DNA from: Flavobacterium sp. LMO8
GTDB taxonomy: Bacteria > Bacteroidota > Bacteroidia > Flavobacteriales > Flavobacteriaceae
Direction of reading: 5' to 3'
Assembly: GCF_009495755.1 (NCBI RefSeq)
Contig: NZ_WIBJ01000028.1
Span: forward strand, 21,588-85,587
DNA length: 64,000 nucleotides
Part shown: one piece after another, positions 58,891-64,000 of the stretch
How the letters are laid out: every line of letters starts with the position of its first letter
Numbering within the stretch: the first letter of the stretch is position 1
The notes under the pieces: generated by a model
Told to the model about the DNA's origin: nothing
What the model saw: the letters and a program-made list of their open reading frames with translations, nothing else
Database searches by the model: none
Program-made: the position numbers and the translations under genes

Positions 58891-60153
58891 ATGAAAAAAC
58901 TAGCATTACATTGGCAAATTTTACTCGGAATGGTATTTGGGGTTTTATTTGCGTTTTTATTAATTCAATTTGAATGGGGAAAAGATGTAATTGTAGATTG
59001 GGTAAAACCATTTGGAACCATTTTTATTAATTTATTAAAATTAATTGCTGTTCCGTTGATTTTAGCATCATTAATTAAAGGAATTTCCGACTTAAAAGAT
59101 ATTTCAAAACTCTCAAAAATGGGAGGAAGAACTATTGGAATGTATGTTTTAACTACTATTTTAGCTGTTTCTATCGGATTAGTAATTGTAAATCTTATCA
59201 AGCCAGGAAGTTATATTTCAGAACAAACAAGAACAGAATTAGTTGCTAATTATACTTTAGACGCAAGTACTAAAATTGAAGCTGCTTCTAAGCAAAAAGA
59301 GGTTGGGCCTTTACAATCTTTAATTGATATAGTTCCCGATAATATTATTAAAGCTTCTGGCGATAATGGAAACATGTTGCAAGTTATTTTCTTTGCGGTA
59401 ATTTTTGGAATTGCTATGATTTTAATTCCGGAAGAAAATTCGAAACCAGTTAAAGATTTTTTTGATAGTTTTAATGAAGTGATTTTAAAAATGATTGATT
59501 TAATCATGTTGTTTTCTCCGTTTGGGGTTTTTGCTTTATTAGCTGCAATTGTAGCCGAATCACCGAGTTTAGATTTATTCAAAGCATTAGGAATGTATGG
59601 TTTAACCGTCTTGATAGGATTGGCTATTATGATTTTAGTCTATTTACTAATAGTAAAAGTTCTAACAAAAAAGAGTTCTAAATTTTTCTTTAACGGAATT
59701 GCACCAGCTCAATTATTGGCCTTTTCTACAAGTTCTTCTGCAGCAACATTACCGGTTACTATGGAGCGAGTTGTAGATAATTTGGGAGTGGATGACGAAG
59801 TAGCAAGTTTTGTATTGCCAATTGGAGCCACAATTAACATGGATGGCACAAGTTTATACCAAGCAGTTGCATCAGTTTTTATTGCACAAGCGTTTGGTAT
59901 GGATTTAACTTTAGGGGTGCAATTAGGAATTATTGTTACTGCTACTTTAGCGTCTATAGGAAGTGCTGCTGTTCCTGGAGCAGGAATGGTTATGTTAGTT
60001 ATTGTGTTAGCTCAGGCTGGAATTCCTGAAGCTGGATTAGCTCTAATATTTGCAATTGATAGACCTTTAGATATGTGTAGAACTACTGTAAATGTTACAG
60101 GAGATGCCGCTGTATCTATGGTTGTAGCAAAATCGGTAAATAAATTAGCATAG
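58891..60153 (+). CDS. Dicarboxylate/amino acid:cation symporter (DAACS family)
   Basis: A 420-residue inner-membrane Glt-type transporter importing acidic amino acids or C4-dicarboxylates with Na+ or H+. It has eight membrane helices plus re-entrant hairpins. Diagnostic segments are the serine-rich hairpin LLAFSTSSSAATLPVT (about residues 272-287), INMDGTSLYQAVASVF (NMDGT, about 313), GSAAVPGAGMVMLV (about 357) and DRPLDMCRTTVNVTGDA (about 391-407). Arg in MCRTT favours acidic substrates. It may import products of the neighbouring peptidases. The DedA-like gene begins 2 bp after its stop. Confidence 0.94.
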   Translation: MKKLALHWQILLGMVFGVLFAFLLIQFEWGKDVIVDWVKPFGTIFINLLKLIAVPLILASLIKGISDLKDISKLSKMGGRTIGMYVLTTILAVSIGLVIVNLIKPGSYISEQTRTELVANYTLDASTKIEAASKQKEVGPLQSLIDIVPDNIIKASGDNGNMLQVIFFAVIFGIAMILIPEENSKPVKDFFDSFNEVILKMIDLIMLFSPFGVFALLAAIVAESPSLDLFKALGMYGLTVLIGLAIMILVYLLIVKVLTKKSSKFFFNGIAPAQLLAFSTSSSAATLPVTMERVVDNLGVDDEVASFVLPIGATINMDGTSLYQAVASVFIAQAFGMDLTLGVQLGIIVTATLASIGSAAVPGAGMVMLVIVLAQAGIPEAGLALIFAIDRPLDMCRTTVNVTGDAAVSMVVAKSVNKLA

Positions 60154-60155
60154 AT

Positions 60156-60839
60156 ATGAACGATTTCCATTGGACCCAATTATTTAATCCCGAATTTTAT
60201 ATTACAATGGAAATCGGTGGAATTCCTGTTGGAATTTACATGGTCTTATTTATTGTTTTTGCAGAAACAGGTTTGTTTGCTGGATTTTTTTTGCCCGGTG
60301 ATAGTTTACTTTTTCTATCAGGAATTTACAGTCGGGAGTTAGTTGAAACGTTTTTCATGATTCCAAGTGATTTGTCAAACGTAACTATTTTAGCCTTATT
60401 AATTGCTACAGCAGCAACCTTGGGTAATGTTTTTGGCTATTGGTTTGGTTCAAGAAGCGGACAGTTTTTGTATAACAAAGAAGATAGTTTTTTCTTTAAG
60501 AAAAAATACTTGTATGAATCGCAAGCTTTTTTTGAAAAACATGGTGGTAAAGCCATAATTTTTGCTCGTTTTTTACCTATTGTAAGAACATTCGTCCCTA
60601 TTATTGCAGGAATTGTACATATGCCAAAAAGTAAATTCATGTTTTACAATGTGTTGAGTTCTCTATTATGGTCGTTTTTATTAATTTTTGCCGGACATTA
60701 TTTGTACGGTTTATTTAATGAAGAATTTGGCATTGATTTAAAGAAACATATTGAAACTATAATTTTAATTTTAATTGCTGTGACCTCGTTTCCATTGATT
60801 ATGAAAGCAATTAAAGCGAGAAAAAAGCCTAACGATTAA
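60156..60839 (+). CDS. DedA family (SNARE-associated) membrane protein
   Basis: A 227-residue integral membrane protein of the DedA/VTT family, which includes undecaprenyl-phosphate and lipid flippases. Family marks are ETGLFAGFFLPGDSLLFLSG (acidic residue plus GDS, about residues 38-57), the charged loop EKHGGKAIIFARFLPIVRTFVPIIAG with the paired Arg residues, and C-terminal helices. It starts 2 bp after the symporter stop, so both are one operon. The exact lipid substrate is unknown. Confidence 0.92.
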   Translation: MNDFHWTQLFNPEFYITMEIGGIPVGIYMVLFIVFAETGLFAGFFLPGDSLLFLSGIYSRELVETFFMIPSDLSNVTILALLIATAATLGNVFGYWFGSRSGQFLYNKEDSFFFKKKYLYESQAFFEKHGGKAIIFARFLPIVRTFVPIIAGIVHMPKSKFMFYNVLSSLLWSFLLIFAGHYLYGLFNEEFGIDLKKHIETIILILIAVTSFPLIMKAIKARKKPND

Positions 60840-60848
60840 TTATATTAA

Positions 60849-62303
60849 TTATTTACTTAGTAGTAAGGAATTAAACTCTTGCTTTATTTTTTCAGAATCA
60901 GGTGAAGCTGCTTTTGGATTTGATATTTCTCCATTGGAATTAATTAACACATATCTCGGAATAAAATCAATTGCCAGTTTTTTTAAGTATTCTGAAGTTT
61001 TTGGGTTTATGATGAAATAACTATTCTCTGTTATTTTTTCATATTGATTTGCTTTTTTCCATGCTTCAAAATTTGAATCTGTTGATAAATATAAAAATAG
61101 CACATTAGTATATTCAGCATGTAATTTTCTCGAACTTGGTAAAGCAGCTCTACAAGGTGCACACCAGCTGGCCCAAAAATCTATATAAATTATTTTGCCT
61201 TTATTAGCTTCAATAATGGCTGATAAGGTAGTTGCTTTTTTGTTTTCATCATATAAAATGACTTCAGAAGTATTTTGTTTTAAAGCTTCAATATCTACTA
61301 AAAATGCATTTTCAAAACCTTCTATTAATTTCGTATCATTTGAATATTTTTTAAAGATTGCAATGTAAGTAGATAGCTTTTGTGGTTCAGATTTTGCTAT
61401 TCTATTTAAATAGACATACAATAAATATTCTTTCGCTTTAGCAGAAAACAAGTCTGATTGTTTAATTTGAAGAAAGCTGTCTTCATGATCTTCATATTGC
61501 ATGCTAATATCTTTGGTTTTTGTTTTGTTATTAGCAGTTTTTAGTTCAACATCTTTAAGTTTTTTTTCGTATTTCTTGATTTTAAATTCCTTTTTTACAT
61601 AGGATTCTAAGAAAAAACGATATGGTTTTAACCAAATCATATCAGGTTTGTTCAAGTCTTTTTTGTATTCATCGAAGTTAGTGTCAGTATCGGTATTTAA
61701 AACGTAAAATGTTGTAGAATTAACTTGACATTCATATGTTTCTTTCGAAATTTCACCCGTTTGCAAAAGTAAATCTAGTTTTTCTTTGAAGTTTTTAAGA
61801 AAGTTATCAAGTTCAATTTTATATTCCTTTTCTTCTTTTGAATTTCTACTTCTTTTGTTGTTTTGAAAAAAGACATAATTATCAATCGGAAAACTAAGAT
61901 TTAGTTGCTTTTCTAAATTCAAATCATACGGTTTTACTTCACGGTTTACTATTTTGAAATTAGGATAACCATTCTCATAATCAATTTCAACTATGTCATT
62001 GGTATATAAAATAACTCGTGAACTTTTGTTCAATTCTTTCCAATTGTGGATTAAAAAAATCTTGTCCGATTCAATATTCAATTCTATTGTATCGTTTTTC
62101 TCTTTATTATTTGGCGATAGGTAAGTTTCCTTGTAAGAATTAAATTCAGAATAATTAATTAACGAATTCATTCTTTTAAATCCGGATGTTTCTTCAAAAT
62201 GATAATTACTTTTTTTAAAAATTAGCGTAATTTTTTTAGTCACATTTTGTGCTGAAAAAAGTTGGGTAACAAACAATGTTGTTAAAAGTAAATAAATTCT
62301 CAT
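60849..62303 (-). CDS. Secreted TlpA-like thiol-disulfide protein
   Basis: A 484-residue exported protein with signal peptide MRIYLLLTTLFVTQLFSAQ. A long, lysine/glutamate-rich helical N-terminal part (about 30-330) is followed by a TlpA/ResA-like thioredoxin domain (about 345-484) with IDFWASWCAPCRAALPSS. The redox pair WCAPC is near residues 380-384, and the cis-Pro region is DFIPRYVLINSNG. The predicted role is periplasmic reduction of protein disulfides. The big helical extension is common in Bacteroidota TlpA-like proteins and of unknown function. It is transcribed convergently with the DedA gene. Confidence 0.85.
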   Translation of the reverse strand: MRIYLLLTTLFVTQLFSAQNVTKKITLIFKKSNYHFEETSGFKRMNSLINYSEFNSYKETYLSPNNKEKNDTIELNIESDKIFLIHNWKELNKSSRVILYTNDIVEIDYENGYPNFKIVNREVKPYDLNLEKQLNLSFPIDNYVFFQNNKRSRNSKEEKEYKIELDNFLKNFKEKLDLLLQTGEISKETYECQVNSTTFYVLNTDTDTNFDEYKKDLNKPDMIWLKPYRFFLESYVKKEFKIKKYEKKLKDVELKTANNKTKTKDISMQYEDHEDSFLQIKQSDLFSAKAKEYLLYVYLNRIAKSEPQKLSTYIAIFKKYSNDTKLIEGFENAFLVDIEALKQNTSEVILYDENKKATTLSAIIEANKGKIIYIDFWASWCAPCRAALPSSRKLHAEYTNVLFLYLSTDSNFEAWKKANQYEKITENSYFIINPKTSEYLKKLAIDFIPRYVLINSNGEISNPKAASPDSEKIKQEFNSLLLSK

Positions 62304-62394
62304 TTTTCGATTTTAAATATCATAACGCAAATAACGAGATTTAATGTATAACTAAAAACAAATTACTACATTTACTTTTTGAAATTCTAGCAAT

Positions 62395-63507
62395 ATGCAA
62401 CTCAGTTATTGGGAAATAAAAAATTGGTTTTCAAACGTAGATTTTACTATCGTAGGTAGTGGAATTGTAGGTTTGCATACAGCATTAGCTTTGCGTGAAC
62501 GATTTCCAACGGCTAAAATTTTAGTTCTCGAAAAAGGCATTTTGCCACAAGGAGCGAGTACAAAAAATGCAGGTTTTGCTTGTTTTGGAAGTATTTCCGA
62601 AATTATCGATGATTTAAAAACCCATACCGAAGAAGAAGTTATTCAACTGATTCAAAAACGATATGCGGGTTTACAATTGCTTCGAAAAAACCTCGGAGAT
62701 GCTGTAATTGATTTGAAACCTTATGGTGGTTATGAATTATTTTTGAAAGAAGACGAATCGTTTTATAATGAGTGCATTCAAAAAATTCCATTCATCAACG
62801 ATATCATTAAACCACTTTTTAAAACCGATGTCTTTTCGAAAGAAGTAGATCGTTTTAATTTTGGTGGCATATTTGAAAATTTGATTTTCAATCCTTTTGA
62901 AGCACAAATCGATACCGGAAATATGATGCAAGCTTTGTTGAAAAAAGCACATCAAAACGACATCCTGATTTTAAACAGTCAAATCGTAACTAGTTTTCAA
63001 GAAGTAAACGATGGTGTTGAGGTTGAAACCAACGGAATTACATTCAAAACCAATAAATTATTATTCACTACAAATGGTTTTGCATCACAACTCACAAATA
63101 ATCAAGTAAAACCTGCAAGAGCGCAAGTTTTGATTACAAAACCAATTCCGAATTTAGATATTAAAGGCACTTTTCATTTAGACAAAGGCTATTTTTATTT
63201 TAGAAATATAAACGATAGAATTCTCTTTGGTGGCGGAAGAAATTTAGATTTCGAAGGGGAAACAACCACTTCTCACGACACCACAGAATTGATTCAAAAT
63301 CGTTTGGAAGAGTTGTTAAAAACAGTAATTTTGCCACATCAAACGTTCGAAATTGAGCACAGATGGAGCGGTACTATGGGCGTGGGAACACATAAAAAAC
63401 CTATTGTAGAACAACTTTCAAATAATGTTTATTGCGGTGTGAGAATGGGCGGAATGGGCGTTGCCATAGGCAGTTTAGTTGGACAAGAATTAGCAGATTT
63501 GATATAA
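62395..63507 (+). CDS. FAD-dependent oxidoreductase (DAO family)
   Basis: A 370-residue D-amino-acid-oxidase-like flavoprotein. The dinucleotide fold is FTIVGSGIVGLHTALALRE (about residues 18-36), followed by VLEKGILPQGASTKNAG, the usual FAD-binding second motif. LFGGGRNLDFEG and the C-terminal GTHKKPIVEQLSNNVYCGVRMGGMG close the FAD site. The substrate is unknown: glycine/sarcosine or other amines are possible. No partner gene is adjacent. Its stop runs into a short TTGAAAC word repeat that ends at the mtgA start. Confidence 0.9.
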   Translation: MQLSYWEIKNWFSNVDFTIVGSGIVGLHTALALRERFPTAKILVLEKGILPQGASTKNAGFACFGSISEIIDDLKTHTEEEVIQLIQKRYAGLQLLRKNLGDAVIDLKPYGGYELFLKEDESFYNECIQKIPFINDIIKPLFKTDVFSKEVDRFNFGGIFENLIFNPFEAQIDTGNMMQALLKKAHQNDILILNSQIVTSFQEVNDGVEVETNGITFKTNKLLFTTNGFASQLTNNQVKPARAQVLITKPIPNLDIKGTFHLDKGYFYFRNINDRILFGGGRNLDFEGETTTSHDTTELIQNRLEELLKTVILPHQTFEIEHRWSGTMGVGTHKKPIVEQLSNNVYCGVRMGGMGVAIGSLVGQELADLI

Positions 63508-63547
63508 ATTGTTTCAGATTTTAACTTGAAACTTTAAACCTGAAACT
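63508..63547. repeat. TTGAAAC/CTGAAAC short-word repeat
   Basis: TTTCAGATTTTAACTTGAAAC continues as TTTAAACCTGAAAC in the short gap after the oxidoreductase stop. It is a further case of a word-like repeat starting at a stop codon. Confidence 0.5.
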
Positions 63548-63568
63548 AAAAAAGCAAAGCTTTTATAT

Positions 63569-64000
63569 ATGGCAAAAAAAACTACTCCAAGTAAAAAGAC
63601 TTCAGCAAAAAAACCTGCAAAAAAAAGAACCACAGGTCAAAAGATATTTCGTTTCTTTTGGTTACTTTTTTTATGGTTTAATATTATCAGTTTTTCGGTT
63701 GTTTTGTTATTCAAGTTTGTTCCAGTTCCGTTTACACCATTAATGGGAATTCGTGCTATGGAACATAAAAAAGAGAATAGGGAAATGACTTGTAGCCACG
63801 AATGGGTGCCAATAGAAGAAATTTCATTAAATCTTCAAAAAGCTGTAATTGCTAGTGAAGACGGACGTTTTTTAGAACATTGGGGTTTTGATTTTGAAGC
63901 TATGCAAAAAGCATACAAAAATAATTCTAAAGGAAAAAGACTCAAAGGCGGAAGCACCATTTCGCAGCAAACAGCAAAAAATGTTTTCTTGTGGCAAGGT
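63569..64000 (+). CDS. mtgA: Monofunctional peptidoglycan glycosyltransferase, 5' part (cut by the window end)
   Basis: The first 144 codons are in the window. A basic, Lys/Thr-rich N-terminus (MAKKTTPSKKTSAKKPAKKR) leads to one membrane helix (about residues 30-50, RFFWLLFLWFNIISFSVVLL) and then the start of the GT51 domain: AVIASEDGRFLEHWGFDFE with the catalytic Glu, and the GGSTISQQTAKNVFLW motif with Gln and Asn typical of lipid II polymerases. The protein continues beyond 64,000. Absence of a transpeptidase domain cannot be shown from here, but the short N-terminus fits MtgA better than a class A PBP. Confidence 0.85.
   Translation, partial: MAKKTTPSKKTSAKKPAKKRTTGQKIFRFFWLLFLWFNIISFSVVLLFKFVPVPFTPLMGIRAMEHKKENREMTCSHEWVPIEEISLNLQKAVIASEDGRFLEHWGFDFEAMQKAYKNNSKGKRLKGGSTISQQTAKNVFLWQG

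Overview
The window looks like a chromosomal segment of a flavobacterium (Bacteroidota, Flavobacteriaceae; Flavobacterium or a close relative). The signs are a very AT-rich base composition, five large secreted proteins with type IX secretion (T9SS) C-terminal sorting signals, the flavobacterial -7 promoter element TAnnTTTG in front of many genes, a PID-CTERM small protein, and housekeeping proteins that read like their Flavobacterium counterparts. I count 52 protein genes (the last one cut by the window edge) and two tRNA genes. I see no phage, transposase, CRISPR array or rRNA.

Layout. 1-3,240: a small orphan membrane protein, tRNA-Leu(CAA), then prs, rplY (long L25/CTC form) and pth. 3,284-26,275: a secretome region with a reprolysin-like metalloprotease, three pappalysin-like (M43) metalloproteases and a 1,567-residue multi-domain adhesin-like protein. 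All carry T9SS tails (three type A, two type C). The housekeeping genes ribF, an HTTM membrane protein, a lipoprotein and an M20 dipeptidase interrupt this region. 26,400-33,780: recX, thiL, glyS, a coiled-coil membrane-anchored protein, comF, an Ig-like lipoprotein and an omega-amidase-like hydrolase. 33,858-37,538: the sdhCAB operon. 37,718-42,344: a lipoprotein, a ChaN-like protein and a ten-Asp-box sortilin/BNR protein. 42,519-50,055: rsmI, a tiny membrane protein, osmC-like, recJ, an MFS transporter, lpxH, a LolC/E-like permease, rbfA and methylmalonyl-CoA epimerase. 50,115-56,280: tRNA(CAU), the PID-CTERM protein, ribE, pdxA and the fatty-acid block yceD-rpmF-fabH-accB-accC. 56,317-64,000: an HExxH protein, an S9 peptidase, a dicarboxylate symporter, a DedA protein, a TlpA-like protein, a FAD oxidoreductase and the 5' part of mtgA.

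How genes work together. yceD-rpmF-fabH-accB-accC is the usual ribosome/fatty-acid synthesis block. sdhCAB is TCA cycle/respiratory complex II. ribF and ribE serve flavin synthesis, pdxA serves PLP and thiL serves TPP. The secreted proteases, the M20 dipeptidase, the S9 peptidase and the dicarboxylate/amino-acid symporter together suggest a protein- and peptide-degrading lifestyle.

The least explained part is between the genes. Several gaps carry short-word, semi-tandem repeats (GAAGTTA, GTGTTCAGT, TTGTCTAATT, ACTTTGCG, TTCTAAA, TTGAAAC and others), often starting at or inside the stop codon of the upstream gene. There is also a folded intergenic element at 38,610-38,661, a CCACGGATT inverted-repeat element at 43,940-43,997 and a CCCTTCGAC...GCTCAGG element inside the accB-accC gap. 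These, a chimeric T9SS protease, and promoter elements that predict leaderless mRNAs for glyS and rbfA, are the main leads. All assignments come from reading the sequence; no database search was run.
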